Positions 1 through 8,789 of a stretch of DNA of 64,000 nucleotides are shown piece by piece. This DNA is from an uncultured Flavobacteriia bacterium (lineage in GTDB: Bacteria; Bacteroidota; Bacteroidia; Flavobacteriales_D; Crocinitomicaceae): assembly GCA_903873915.1 (NCBI GenBank), contig CAIQQH010000008.1, positions 1 to 64,000 of the forward strand. The letters run 5' to 3'. Both the position numbers and the translations under genes were made by a program. The notes under the pieces were generated by a model that did no database searches, was not told the origin of the DNA, and worked only from the letters and a program-made list of their open reading frames with translations. Positions within the stretch are counted from its first letter, which is position 1. Every line of letters starts with the position of its first letter.

Positions 1-357
1 AGAATTTTCAGCCATTGCTTCTGCAAAGCGTTCATTGCCATTTACTCCATCGAGTGTTGTATCATCCTCAAAAAAATAGCGGTAAACGGGGTCGAGTCGT
101 TCGTAACGAAAATAATCTCTCGGATTCTTGCCTGAAAGTGTAAACAATTCATCGGCAAATTGAGGCATCGTAAAAACAGAAGGCCCCATATCGAACCTAT
201 ACCCTTGATTGCTTTCACTCGACAATTTTCCGCCTGGAAAAGAATTGGCTTCAAAAACGCTTACTCGATACCCCTTGTTTCGCATGCGAATCGAAGCCGC
301 TAAGCCAGAAACTCCTGAACCAATTACAGCACAACTTTTTCCATTTTCCTTTATCAT
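1..357 (-). CDS. crtI: Phytoene desaturase (CrtI family), N-terminal fragment cut by window edge
   Basis: This reading frame is missing from the ORF track. It starts at the ATG on 357-355 and runs off the left edge with no stop, giving 119 codons. The start of the protein has a dinucleotide-binding GSGVSGLAAS motif, then an acidic FEAN segment and PGGKLSS, as in FAD-dependent carotenoid desaturases. The following stretch (YRFDMGPSVFTMP, then a Tyr/Phe-rich segment) fits CrtI rather than a general amine oxidase. The family converts phytoene to lycopene at the membrane. Only the FAD-binding end is visible, so a related desaturase or isomerase (CrtD, CrtN type) is possible. Confidence 0.8.
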   Translation of the reverse strand, partial: MIKENGKSCAVIGSGVSGLAASIRMRNKGYRVSVFEANSFPGGKLSSESNQGYRFDMGPSVFTMPQFADELFTLSGKNPRDYFRYERLDPVYRYFFEDDTTLDGVNGNERFAEAMAENS

Positions 358-424
358 CTTTTACACTTTACACTTATCACTATAAAAAATGAATGTGAAA
401 AAAGTTCCTCAAAAGGACTAAATT

Positions 425-2476
425 CTATTTGGATTGATCTAATTTTCGCACCATAGTTAAGATGGTCGCTAGGGCCACAGTCTCCCCCGTCTCGTCGTAG
501 ACATCGACCAAGAACTTCACTATACCTTTGGCGATATCGTCTTCAGAGCGTTTTTCTTGGTCCACTTTTTCTTTCACGGTAAATCGAACACCAAGTGTTG
601 CTCCAGGATATACAGGCTTCGTAAAACGTGCTTCGTCTAGGCCATAGTTCAACAAAACGGGGCCTTTCTTCGGGTCAACAAACAATCCAGCCGCCTTAGA
701 CAAAACGAAATATCCATGTGCCACGCGGCGTTCAAAAATGGTTCCTTCCAAAGAGGTGGCATCCATGTGGGCATAGAAATTATCTCCGGAAACATTGGCG
801 AAATTGACAATGTCTGCATCTGTCACTGTATGTTTGTGAGTAAACACGGTCTCACCAATAAGCAACTCTTCGAAGTGCTTTCTAAACACATGAGGATTTG
901 CCTCAGGCATTTCTGCGCCCACTTGAAATTGCTGTGTAATCATTGTAATTGTTGTTGGATGTCCTTGAATTGCTGTACGTTGCAAGTAATGGAGAACACC
1001 ACGCTTTCCACCCATTTCTTCACCTCCGCCTGCACGACCTGGACCACCATGTGTTAACAATGGCATCGGCGAACCGTGTCCCGTACTTTCTTTGGCGCAA
1101 TCTTTATTGAGCACCAAAATGCGTCCATGCATACTAGCGGCGTTCACGACATATTCCATTGCTTCCTCATCACTTGGCGTCACGATAGATGATACCAAAG
1201 ACCCTTTCCCCATTTTTGCTAATAAAATCGCCTCATCCAAATTCTTATACGGCATTACCGTTGCCACAGGTCCGAATGCTTCTATTTCGTGCACATCCGT
1301 TTGATTGAATGGATCATTGTTTCGGAATAAAATTGGAGAGAAAAATGCACCTGCATTCGCATCTGCTCCAATGACTTCGCACTGATTGACATCACCATAA
1401 ACAATGGATTGCGATTTAGCTAAAAGCTCAACACTTGCACGTACACGTTCCACTTGAAGTTTAGAGATCAAGGCACCCATTCTCACACCTTCTACCGAAG
1501 GGTCGCCAATTTTCGTGCTTGCCAATCGCGCTGCAATCGCTTTTTCAACTTCATCGATTCGGTCTTCAGGGACAATGATTCTTCGAATAGCAGTACATTT
1601 CTGGCCTGCTTTGATTGTAATTTCTTTAACGGTTTCTTTAATGAACAAATCAAATTCCACTGTTCCAAGAACAGCTTTTTCACCTAAAATCGTAGCATTC
1701 AAAGAGTCTGCTTCTAAATTAAAGGAAACACTTTCCGCTGCTATTCTTGGATGAGCCTTCAGCATCTTTCCCGTTACCGCACTGCCCGTAAAGGTAACCA
1801 CATCCTCCGACGATACATGGTCGATAATTCCACGGCCAAGACCACAAATCAATTGCAAGGAACCTTCCGGCAAGATTTTAGAATCAATGATGTCGCGCAC
1901 AACAACCTCAGTCAAGAAGCAGGTAAATTCAGATGGCTTAACGATGGCTGGAACCCCAGCCATTAAGTTCACTGCAATTTTCTCCAACATCCCCCAAACA
2001 GGAAAATTGAAGGCATTTATGTGAATGGCTACACCCTCACGAGGGACCATGATGTGGTGACCGATAAAAGTTCCATTCTTCGACAAAGGTGCAGCAACAC
2101 CATCTACATAATAGGGAAGATCTGGAAATTGTCGACGCAAAGAAGCGTTTGAGAACAAGTTCCCTATTCCACCTTCAATATCAATCCATGAATCAACCCG
2201 AGTGGCGCCTGTCCAAGCACTAACCTGGTAGTATTTTTCCTTTTTTTCCATCAGGTACAGAGCAAGTGCTTTCAACATTCTTCCCCTTTCCTGAAATGTC
2301 ATTTTACGCAACGTAAAACCTCCTGTTCGCTTCGCATAGTCAGAAATGTCCGAAAAATCAAGCCCTGCGCTCGATACATCACCTATTTTCTGACCATTGA
2401 TTGCATTGAACAATTCAGTTTCTACTCCTGTCCCGTCAGTCCATTGACCTAAGACATAATTTTGATAGCGTTGCAT
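425..2476 (-). CDS. paaZ: Bifunctional aldehyde dehydrogenase / enoyl-CoA hydratase PaaZ
   Basis: The 683-residue length matches the PaaZ family. Roughly the first 520 residues are an aldehyde dehydrogenase: the NAD-site FTGS motif and the catalytic Cys in AGQKCTAIRR are visible. The last 140 residues are a MaoC-type hydratase with the Asp/His pair in GDNFYAHMD. In phenylacetate degradation PaaZ opens the oxepin-CoA ring and oxidises the resulting semialdehyde. No other paa gene is in the window, so this copy is solitary here; the rest of the pathway may lie elsewhere, or the enzyme may serve another ring-opening route. The start gives the expected N-terminus MQRYQNYVLGQW. Confidence 0.9.
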   Translation of the reverse strand: MQRYQNYVLGQWTDGTGVETELFNAINGQKIGDVSSAGLDFSDISDYAKRTGGFTLRKMTFQERGRMLKALALYLMEKKEKYYQVSAWTGATRVDSWIDIEGGIGNLFSNASLRRQFPDLPYYVDGVAAPLSKNGTFIGHHIMVPREGVAIHINAFNFPVWGMLEKIAVNLMAGVPAIVKPSEFTCFLTEVVVRDIIDSKILPEGSLQLICGLGRGIIDHVSSEDVVTFTGSAVTGKMLKAHPRIAAESVSFNLEADSLNATILGEKAVLGTVEFDLFIKETVKEITIKAGQKCTAIRRIIVPEDRIDEVEKAIAARLASTKIGDPSVEGVRMGALISKLQVERVRASVELLAKSQSIVYGDVNQCEVIGADANAGAFFSPILFRNNDPFNQTDVHEIEAFGPVATVMPYKNLDEAILLAKMGKGSLVSSIVTPSDEEAMEYVVNAASMHGRILVLNKDCAKESTGHGSPMPLLTHGGPGRAGGGEEMGGKRGVLHYLQRTAIQGHPTTITMITQQFQVGAEMPEANPHVFRKHFEELLIGETVFTHKHTVTDADIVNFANVSGDNFYAHMDATSLEGTIFERRVAHGYFVLSKAAGLFVDPKKGPVLLNYGLDEARFTKPVYPGATLGVRFTVKEKVDQEKRSEDDIAKGIVKFLVDVYDETGETVALATILTMVRKLDQSK

Positions 2477-2642
2477 GTTCTAAAATTTAAAGGTTAAAAA
2501 TAAAGAATGTAGGGGAATAAGAGCGCATAAAAGATAAGGAATAAACGCAGAATTAAACAATTCAACAAATCAACTTTCAGCAAAAATTAAATCCATTTAT
2601 CTCAAGTAAAGTGACTAATTTAAGGCCATTAATTAATTGATA

Positions 2643-4460
2643 ATGAATCGGATTGTCTTACTACTCCTGTGCTTGTTAAGCATGGTGGCCCAAAGTCAGG
2701 ATGACCTAGGACAATTGATTGATGATGGATCTAATGTTCGCCTTTCAACCAAAACAAGGATAAACGCCTTACACAGAGCGGCAGATTTGATGACAAACTC
2801 AAATCCAGACAGCTCTTACATTCTCTTAGACTCAGCATTATCATTAATTACTAGAGCTACAAGCAGTGAGTTTCGACAAGCCAACCATTTGATTCGAGCG
2901 AAAATCTTTCTCATCCAAGGTGTTTACCCCAAGGCATTGGATTACGCCCAAAAGTCATTGAAATTATCCGAAAAGTTGAAAAATAAACGACTTGTTTCGG
3001 ACTGCTACAGTGTAATTGGTCAAATTTTCGAACGTAAAGAAAACAATACAAAAGCCGCCGAATACCATAAAAAAGGCTTGCGAATTAATCGAGAACTTGG
3101 AGATTCAATACGCATTTCCAACTCTCTAAGTTTGCTTGGAAACATTTATGGCGCGACAAAACAATTTAAGGTCGCACTTCGGTTTTACCGCGAAAGTTTA
3201 AGCTACATCGATAGCAAAAAGAATGCTGAACAAGCTGGAATTGCTTATGGAAACATTGGATATGTCAATTATCAACAAGGTCTTGAAGCACTCAAGAAAA
3301 AAAAGGATGCATCGAATTATTTCGCACAAGCTCTAGACGCATCACATCAAGCCAAATCTATTTTTCAATCCATTCATAACCGTCGATTTCAAATTATTGC
3401 AGAACTAAATATAGGACTTATTTACAATGAACTTAAGGATTTCACTACGGCAAAAAAATGGTGCATTTCAGCGTACAACACAGCAGCTGAGTTAAAGATT
3501 CCACCGCTAGAAAGAGATGCATGTGATTGCCTTTACAAGAGCAATAAAGCACTTAACAAGTACAATGAGGCATTGAACTATTTCGAAATTTACAAAACCT
3601 TGAGCGACTCCATTGAGAATCTAGACAATGAGCGTTCAATGGTAGAAAAAGAGTTGAACTTCAATTATGAAAAGGAGCAATTGGCGGATAGTTTACAATA
3701 TGCTCAAAAGGAAATCGTCGCTGAATCGCGTATTCAAAGACAGCAAATTGGACTCATCTCATCAGCCGGGATATTGTTGCTTATTATCGTGCTGATGGTT
3801 GTTGTAATACGCGGAAAGAAAAGGTCTGACGAGTTATTGTTGAACATATTACCTTATGAAACAGCTCAAGAACTCAAGAAAAAAGGGCAGGCAGAAACAA
3901 AGAATTTCGAGAATGTAACGGTACTTTTTACTGACTTCAAAGGATTTACTACCATTTCTGAAATACTTACACCAAAGGAATTGATCACTGAAATAGATAC
4001 CTGTTTTAAAGGAATAGACCGCATCATGTCAAAATATGCTATTGAAAAAATTAAAACCATTGGAGATGCTTACATGGCTGCGGGTGGACTTCCAAAAGAA
4101 AATACGACTCACCCAATTGATGTCGTGATGGCTGCCGAGGAGATTCTACTATTAATGGCTGAACTCAAGCGAGAGCGCATTGAAAAGAACTTGCCCTATT
4201 TTGACATTCGCATTGGTATTCATTCAGGACCTGTAATTGCAGGTATTGTTGGCATCAAGAAATTCTCATATGACATATGGGGAGACACGGTGAACACTGC
4301 TTCGCGCATGGAGAGTAGCGGAGAAGTGAATCGAATCAATCTCTCGGGAGCCACACATGAATTGATAAAGGACCTTTATGAATGTGAATACCGCGGGAAA
4401 GTCGAAGCAAAAAACAAAGGGAAAATTGACATGTACTTTCTCAAAAAGAGAATCAGTTAG
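2643..4460 (+). CDS. TPR sensor / class III adenylate cyclase, membrane anchored
   Basis: The ORF track begins at a TTG (2637), but the ATG at 2643 gives a good signal peptide (MNRIVLLLLCLLSMVAQSQ) and 605 residues. After it come about 270 residues of TPR-like helical repeats, a short coiled coil, one TM helix near residue 370-390 (LLLIIVLMVVV), and a C-terminal class III cyclase domain. Both metal Asp residues (FTDFKGFT, IGDAYM), the adenine-selecting Lys/Asp pair (KIKTIGD, YDIWGD) and the transition-state Asn/Arg (TVNTASRM) are present, so it should make cAMP rather than cGMP. The TPR region would be periplasmic and the catalytic domain cytoplasmic, implying an envelope-sensing role (inference). 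Confidence 0.88.
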   Translation: MNRIVLLLLCLLSMVAQSQDDLGQLIDDGSNVRLSTKTRINALHRAADLMTNSNPDSSYILLDSALSLITRATSSEFRQANHLIRAKIFLIQGVYPKALDYAQKSLKLSEKLKNKRLVSDCYSVIGQIFERKENNTKAAEYHKKGLRINRELGDSIRISNSLSLLGNIYGATKQFKVALRFYRESLSYIDSKKNAEQAGIAYGNIGYVNYQQGLEALKKKKDASNYFAQALDASHQAKSIFQSIHNRRFQIIAELNIGLIYNELKDFTTAKKWCISAYNTAAELKIPPLERDACDCLYKSNKALNKYNEALNYFEIYKTLSDSIENLDNERSMVEKELNFNYEKEQLADSLQYAQKEIVAESRIQRQQIGLISSAGILLLIIVLMVVVIRGKKRSDELLLNILPYETAQELKKKGQAETKNFENVTVLFTDFKGFTTISEILTPKELITEIDTCFKGIDRIMSKYAIEKIKTIGDAYMAAGGLPKENTTHPIDVVMAAEEILLLMAELKRERIEKNLPYFDIRIGIHSGPVIAGIVGIKKFSYDIWGDTVNTASRMESSGEVNRINLSGATHELIKDLYECEYRGKVEAKNKGKIDMYFLKKRIS

Positions 4461-4469
4461 CTCCCTAAT

Positions 4470-5462
4470 CTACACAAAAACAAACTCCTCCTCATGCCTA
4501 CTGATGTAGTCGAGCAACTCCATTACTTCTTGAAAATCTGTTGAGGTAACCAACTTCATGCGGAAATCTTTAAAATGTGAGATCCCTTTAAAGTAATTGG
4601 TATAATGTCGCTTCATCTCAGCTATACCTAGCACCTCACCTTTCCAGTTCACTGACATTTGAAGGTGGTCACGTGCTGCATCTACACGTTCTTTCAGCCC
4701 TGGTGCGGCTAAGTGTGTGCCTGTGGCCATAAAATGTTTGATTTCATTGAAGACCCAAGGGTAACCGATGCTCGCGCGACCAATCATGATTCCGTCTACA
4801 CCATAGCGCTGTCTGTATTCAACTGCTTTTTCCGGAGTATCTATATCTCCATTTCCAAAAACAGGAATGCGCATACGCTGATTGTTCTTTACCTCTCCAA
4901 TCAAGGTCCAATCTGCATCGCCCTTATACATTTGTTTGCGCGTGCGTCCATGAATTGAAATTGCCTCAATACCAACATCTTGCAAGCGTTCAGCAGTTTC
5001 CAAAATGTATTTGGTGTCATCGTCCCAACCGAGTCGAGTTTTAACAGTGACGGGCAGATTGGTAGCGTTCACAATTTCTTGTGTCATCCTTACCATCTTT
5101 GGAATATCTTGTAAAATTCCAGCACCGGCACCTTTACATGCGACCTTCTTGACAGGACAGCCGTAGTTGATATCGATAATGTCAGGATTGACCTTTTCGA
5201 TAATCTCGGCCGCTTGCCTCATGCTTTCTATCTCTGATCCAAAAATTTGAATGCCAACAGGACGTTCATATTCAAAAATATCCAGCTTTTGCACACTCTT
5301 CACCGCATCTCGGATGAGACCCTCTGAAGAAATAAATTCCGTGTACATCAAATCCGCGCCATTCTTTTTGCACAAAGCACGAAATGGTGGATCACTCACA
5401 TCCTCCATCGGCGCAAGCAACAAAGGAAATTCTCCCAATTCTATGTTACGGATTTTTACCAC
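4470..5462 (-). CDS. dusB: tRNA-dihydrouridine synthase (DusB type)
   Basis: This FMN enzyme reduces uridine to dihydrouridine in the tRNA D-loop. The 330 residues begin with the TIM-barrel signature LLLAPMEDVSDPPFR. The active-site Cys sits in NYGCPVKKV, followed by KGAGAGIL and VKTRLGWDD, and HGRTRKQMYKG matches the tRNA-binding segment. The start is a GTG at 5462; the next ATG falls inside the conserved core, so GTG is the best choice. A TATCTTTG promoter box lies only 5 bp upstream, which would leave almost no 5' leader. The gene converges on the cyclase gene with a 9-bp gap. Confidence 0.93.
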   Translation of the reverse strand: MVKIRNIELGEFPLLLAPMEDVSDPPFRALCKKNGADLMYTEFISSEGLIRDAVKSVQKLDIFEYERPVGIQIFGSEIESMRQAAEIIEKVNPDIIDINYGCPVKKVACKGAGAGILQDIPKMVRMTQEIVNATNLPVTVKTRLGWDDDTKYILETAERLQDVGIEAISIHGRTRKQMYKGDADWTLIGEVKNNQRMRIPVFGNGDIDTPEKAVEYRQRYGVDGIMIGRASIGYPWVFNEIKHFMATGTHLAAPGLKERVDAARDHLQMSVNWKGEVLGIAEMKRHYTNYFKGISHFKDFRMKLVTSTDFQEVMELLDYISRHEEEFVFV

Positions 5463-5466
5463 GGTG

Positions 5467-5474
5467 CAAAGATA
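5467..5474 (-). promoter_or_regulatory. TAnnTTTG box immediately upstream of dusB
   Basis: The minus strand reads TATCTTTG, the Bacteroidota -7 consensus, ending 4 bp before the dusB GTG. Transcription starting about 7 nt downstream would begin at the start codon, so the mRNA would be leaderless or nearly so. No clear -33 TTTG is seen. Confidence 0.4.
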
Positions 5475-5497
5475 CGGTTTGGATTTCAGGACATCAA

Positions 5498-5723
5498 GAT
5501 TTTAAGACAAAAGACTCGTCAGCCGCAGCTGACTGAAAGACGAAGGACAAAAGACCTTAACCATACTTCGGTGGCTGAGGTTCCGAAGGAAGTCTCGAAG
5601 TCACCGGTTGGATTTTAAGACAAAAGACTCGTCAGCCGCAGCTGACTGAAAGACAAAGGACAAAAGACTCAATTATGTTTCGGTGACTAAAGCAAAAAAG
5701 GAGCACTCAATTGTACTCCTTCT
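5498..5723. repeat. Two tandem copies of a ~113-bp repeat
   Basis: A 58-bp block (5498-5555) returns at 5611-5668 with one mismatch, and the similarity continues more weakly to give a 113-bp period. Each block contains the inverted repeat GTCAGC-CGCA-GCTGAC flanked by purine-rich AAGACAAAAGAC strings. Between the blocks, CGGTGGCT...AAGTCACCG forms a long imperfect stem resembling common REP-like intergenic palindromes. It does not encode a protein. The second unit runs into the terminator of the small RNA at 5694. Confidence 0.75.
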
Positions 5724-5791
5724 CGTTACCTAACCTAAACCTAACTAAACTACTGCTGTCTATGAATTCCGGGAACCACCCCGGGTGTTTT
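5694..5791 (-). ncRNA. Candidate small RNA, copy 1 (two hairpins, own promoter and terminator)
   Basis: Read on the minus strand: a TATCTTTG box (5798-5805), then a 5-bp GC hairpin with loop GTGGTT (5769-5784), a UUAGG-rich unpaired linker, and a terminator hairpin followed by six T (5694-5722). A second copy at 8790-8882 has the same order of elements. The hairpin stems differ between copies by changes that keep or nearly keep pairing (CCGGG/CCCGG here, ACGGG/CCCGT there), while the GTGGTT loop and a 25-nt linker segment are identical. Length is about 98 nt. I do not recognise the family. It could also be read as a 3' leader or attenuator, but the promoter in front argues for an independent RNA. 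Confidence 0.6.
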
Positions 5792-5797
5792 ATGATT

Positions 5798-5805
5798 CAA
5801 AGATA
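5798..5805 (-). promoter_or_regulatory. Promoter -7 box of small RNA copy 1
   Basis: TATCTTTG on the minus strand. Farther upstream, at 5842-5863, an ACTGAAA...CTGCTTC block is shared with copy 2, suggesting a regulator site. The -33 position reads CTTT rather than TTTG. Confidence 0.5.
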
Positions 5806-5928
5806 TCGTCAGGTTTAGAGTGTGGGAAAGAAATAGTTGTGCGACTGAAGCAGTTTCAGTAAAAGCGCTTAGTTCTTCTACGTAGTTCTACTTATCAGAA
5901 GTCACCTTAAGTGGTTTCTTGGGATTGA

Positions 5929-6897
5929 TTAATGGTAGGAAACAAGATTTTTAGACTTTTCATCCCAAAGTTTTAGCGACAAACATCGGCGGATTTCTTT
6001 CCATTGGAGCGACGTTGTTTTGGGATTTTGAAGAATTGGAACATCACGCATCACTTCAGGTAAACGATAGAAGGGTATTCGCGCGTTGATGTGATGAATA
6101 TGATGGTAACCGATATTCCCCGTAAACCAATGCATGATGCGATTTGTCTTCATAAAACTTGACGATTCCATGGCTGCATCAATGTAGCTCCATTGCTCAT
6201 CGGACATATACCTTGCTGTTGGAAAATTGTGCTGGGCATAGAAAAGATATGCACCCAAGCCACCGGAGATAAAATGAGGAATCAAGGTAAAAAAGATACT
6301 TGTAGACCACCCGAAATGAATGAAAATAAATACATGAAGAGTGAAATAGAAACTCAAGGCAAAAATGGCTTCTTTGTTTTTAGAAAAACTTACAATCAAT
6401 GGGTGAATGCACATCCCGACGAGAAAAGAAAAGATGAACCCATTAACAATCACGAAAGGATGTCGGATAAACATATACTGACGCTGCTGTTGTGCATTGA
6501 GTTCTTGGAAACGACCTAAGGTAAACATCGGATAGGATCCAATTCCTGATTTAAACAACTTTGAATTGTGATCATGGTGATAATTGTGGGACCTGCGCCA
6601 AACAACTTTCGGACACAACACATAGTACCCAAAAATAGAAAATAGAACTGTCGCGATTCTATTTTCTTTTAAAATTGCGAGATGTAAATAATCGTGGTAA
6701 ATGACAAACATGCGAACGATCAGTAAACCACAGAGTATACTTAGTGGAAGTTTAATACTCCAATGTAAATGCATGGTTAATGCGACTAAATTCGCAATCA
6801 AGAGCAACAAGGTGGAGAGCGTTAGCCACCAACTTTTCAATCGATTTTCGTGCGCGTATGCTGCGGTTATAGCCAACAGGTCTTCGTTCGTTTTCAT
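5929..6897 (-). CDS. Membrane fatty acid desaturase family protein (second of the operon)
   Basis: An integral membrane di-iron protein of 322 residues. The three histidine boxes are visible: HDYLH (about residue 68), HNYHHDH (about 105) and HHIHH near residue 265. Several hydrophobic stretches (LLLLIANLVALTM, IFALSFYFTLHVFIFI) form the usual hairpin TM pairs. The family introduces double bonds or hydroxyl groups into acyl chains, sphingoid bases or carotenoids; the substrate cannot be read from the sequence. The start overlaps the stop of the upstream desaturase by 4 bp, so the two are translated together. It is the last gene of a three-gene operon. Confidence 0.82.
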   Translation of the reverse strand: MKTNEDLLAITAAYAHENRLKSWWLTLSTLLLLIANLVALTMHLHWSIKLPLSILCGLLIVRMFVIYHDYLHLAILKENRIATVLFSIFGYYVLCPKVVWRRSHNYHHDHNSKLFKSGIGSYPMFTLGRFQELNAQQQRQYMFIRHPFVIVNGFIFSFLVGMCIHPLIVSFSKNKEAIFALSFYFTLHVFIFIHFGWSTSIFFTLIPHFISGGLGAYLFYAQHNFPTARYMSDEQWSYIDAAMESSSFMKTNRIMHWFTGNIGYHHIHHINARIPFYRLPEVMRDVPILQNPKTTSLQWKEIRRCLSLKLWDEKSKNLVSYH

Positions 6898-7982
6898 TGT
6901 ACAGTAATTGCAGTTTTTGAATTTTTGCTGAGCAATCGAAAATGCGAAATGACAGCAGAGATTAAATACTTTTTACTTCGGTATGGGTAATTGTATTTTT
7001 GACAGGTTTCAACCAAGATCTTGGTTAGCTCGGGATAATGGATATGGCAAATATGTGGGCACAAATGATGGATTACATGAAAATTAAACCCACCAAAAAG
7101 AGTCAAAATAAAAGGATTTGATTTACCAAAATCTGAAGCAGTCAAGACCTGATGGTAAGACCAACTGTGCGGCAGTTCATTGTTTTCATTCGGTTCTGGA
7201 AACTGAGCATCTTCACCAACATGTGTGCTTAAGAGTACAAAAGTGATGACCAAACTTCCAAGCACGGTTAAAAGAAAAAATGCAGAGAGTGCAAAAAGCC
7301 AACTCAACTTTAATACTAGGACAGGTAAAACAATAAATTGAAACAAATAGAACAATTTAAAAAAGATCATTTGTACCAATTGTTTTTTGGGATAATTGCT
7401 ATTGTCGAATACGCCAATTCTTTTGGAAAAAGCATCTTTGAAATCCCGGTATAATACCCATCGGAAAATATAGAGCATATACACCACTGGCATGTATAGG
7501 TGCTGAAACCGATGGTATATACGATGCCTATCTTTGGGGAAAATTTTTACAACACTGGTCTGCTGAATATCAGAATCGTAATTCATAATGTTCGGATACA
7601 CATGGTGAGCACCCAAATGCCTATTGACCCAGTTGTATGAATTTGTTCCAAGGAGATCAAACACCATTAACAATGTTTGATTGTCTTTTCTTCGTTTGAA
7701 GATGGCATTGTGCGCGGCATCATGGCCTATGTTAAGACCTAAAAAGACAGACCATGCCCCAAGGAAGGCATAGAGTAAATAAATGAAAAAATGATTTCCA
7801 TCCACCCAAAAAATGGATAAATACCCTAAAATGTATAATAGCGTCATTAGCACTAGTTTCATTTTCATGGCATTGTTGGCGTAATGGGTGAGATTGTTTG
7901 ACTTGAAATAGTCGTCAATCCTTTCTTTTAGCTCATTCAGAAAATTCGAGTTCTCGCGAGAGAATGAAATGTTTTCTATCAT
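6894..7982 (-). CDS. Acyl-lipid / acyl-CoA desaturase (FADS-like)
   Basis: This 362-residue membrane desaturase has boxes GHDAAH, HLGAHH and HVIHHLCPHICHIHY, the spacing of front-end or linoleoyl-type desaturases. The protein starts with a hydrophilic helix (ENISFSRENSNFLNELKERI) that resembles the N-terminus of bacterial delta-desaturases in Flavobacteriales. Four or more TM helices lie between the boxes. The start overlaps the GNAT gene by 4 bp and its stop overlaps the next desaturase by 4 bp. Two unlike desaturases in one operon suggests consecutive steps on one lipid (inference). Confidence 0.87.
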   Translation of the reverse strand: MIENISFSRENSNFLNELKERIDDYFKSNNLTHYANNAMKMKLVLMTLLYILGYLSIFWVDGNHFFIYLLYAFLGAWSVFLGLNIGHDAAHNAIFKRRKDNQTLLMVFDLLGTNSYNWVNRHLGAHHVYPNIMNYDSDIQQTSVVKIFPKDRHRIYHRFQHLYMPVVYMLYIFRWVLYRDFKDAFSKRIGVFDNSNYPKKQLVQMIFFKLFYLFQFIVLPVLVLKLSWLFALSAFFLLTVLGSLVITFVLLSTHVGEDAQFPEPNENNELPHSWSYHQVLTASDFGKSNPFILTLFGGFNFHVIHHLCPHICHIHYPELTKILVETCQKYNYPYRSKKYLISAVISHFRLLSKNSKTAITVQ

Positions 7983-8578
7983 AGTAATGTGCTTTTTGAT
8001 GCCGGTTCCCGTTTAAAAAACCAAACCGTTAAATCTGTGAATGGATGTTTCATTTCCGCATATTCGACATAGCCACTGGACTGGTACAACTTTCGTACAC
8101 GAGGAACTGTTGTTTCAATAAAGATGCACAAATCGGACTCGTCACTTGAAGCAAACATTTTGTGTTTGATTTCAAAAGCCGTTTTTGACGTTCGACGTTC
8201 CTTATCCGTTGCTACCAAAAGACCTAACAACCCATTTTTATGTCGGACAGATGCAATAATTTTCTGGTATTGAATGGCCTTTAATCCATTTCTGACGCCC
8301 GTGATAAATAAAAGAACATAGAGACGAAGAAAGATTAATCGCAGTGAAGTAACTTTTTGATTGACTTGAAAAAATAAGACTGCCCCATTTTGGTCACTTG
8401 TAATAAATGCACCTTTCTTGGCTTGAGATTCATAAAACAACAAACGGATAATCCATTTTCGTTGCTTTAGATTTGTAGGATCCTTTACCATCCAATAAAC
8501 GCCAAGTGAATCGATGAAGGCATCTTCTAAGATCTCAATCGCCCTTTGTGCATCATCCCGTGTCTGAACTAATTTCAT
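7979..8578 (-). CDS. GNAT-like acetyltransferase, first gene of the desaturase operon
   Basis: A 199-residue protein with the layout of a GNAT fold. LLGLLVATDKERRTSKTA falls where the acetyl-CoA binding strand and helix lie, although the canonical Q/RxxGxG/A loop is degenerate. LCIFIETTVPRVRKLYQSSGYVEY matches the C-terminal GNAT segment ending in GF/Y. The middle contains two hydrophobic runs (LRLIFLRLYVLLFITGV), so it may touch the membrane. Translational coupling to two desaturases suggests N-acylation of a lipid or polyamine intermediate (inference). The family is broad, so the substrate is unknown. Confidence 0.6.
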   Translation of the reverse strand: MKLVQTRDDAQRAIEILEDAFIDSLGVYWMVKDPTNLKQRKWIIRLLFYESQAKKGAFITSDQNGAVLFFQVNQKVTSLRLIFLRLYVLLFITGVRNGLKAIQYQKIIASVRHKNGLLGLLVATDKERRTSKTAFEIKHKMFASSDESDLCIFIETTVPRVRKLYQSSGYVEYAEMKHPFTDLTVWFFKREPASKSTLL

Positions 8579-8656
8579 TTCAATGGTTTAAGTAATCAAT
8601 AGTACAGAGAATATAGTCCCCCGCATTACTGAATTGCGCCAACACAAAAATGACAC

Positions 8657-8671
8657 TTGCGAATTACGCAA
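8657..8671. promoter_or_regulatory. Inverted repeat upstream of the GNAT/desaturase operon
   Basis: TTGCGAATTACGCAA is a perfect 5-bp inverted repeat with a 5-bp spacer, 79 bp upstream of the operon start. A related imperfect palindrome (GCATTACTGAATTGC) lies about 35 bp closer. Both could be operator sites. No standard -7 box was found here. Confidence 0.3.
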
Positions 8672-8789
8672 CTAAATTTTCCAATGTTTTAATGATTTCA
8701 AAAAATTCAATCATGAAGGAAAAAACTACTTTCAACGAATTTGATTTTGAACCCATTGTCCTCAAGGCTGAATAAAATAGTTTAAAACT

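Noticed and set aside
42-254. 70-residue minus-strand ORF at the left edge
   Set aside because: A shadow of the phytoene desaturase frame at 1-357, which has a clear FAD-binding motif.
425-2476. A phenylacetate degradation cluster around paaZ
   Set aside because: No paaABCDEK or other paa gene is present on either side within the window.
5742-5818. Plus-strand micro-ORF MNSGNHPGCF..., with a similar MKNGNHPVV... at 8854-8929
   Set aside because: Both copies share M-x-x-G-N-H-P, but the differences between copies keep RNA stem pairing rather than protein sequence, and promoter and terminator are on the minus strand. Kept as a small RNA.
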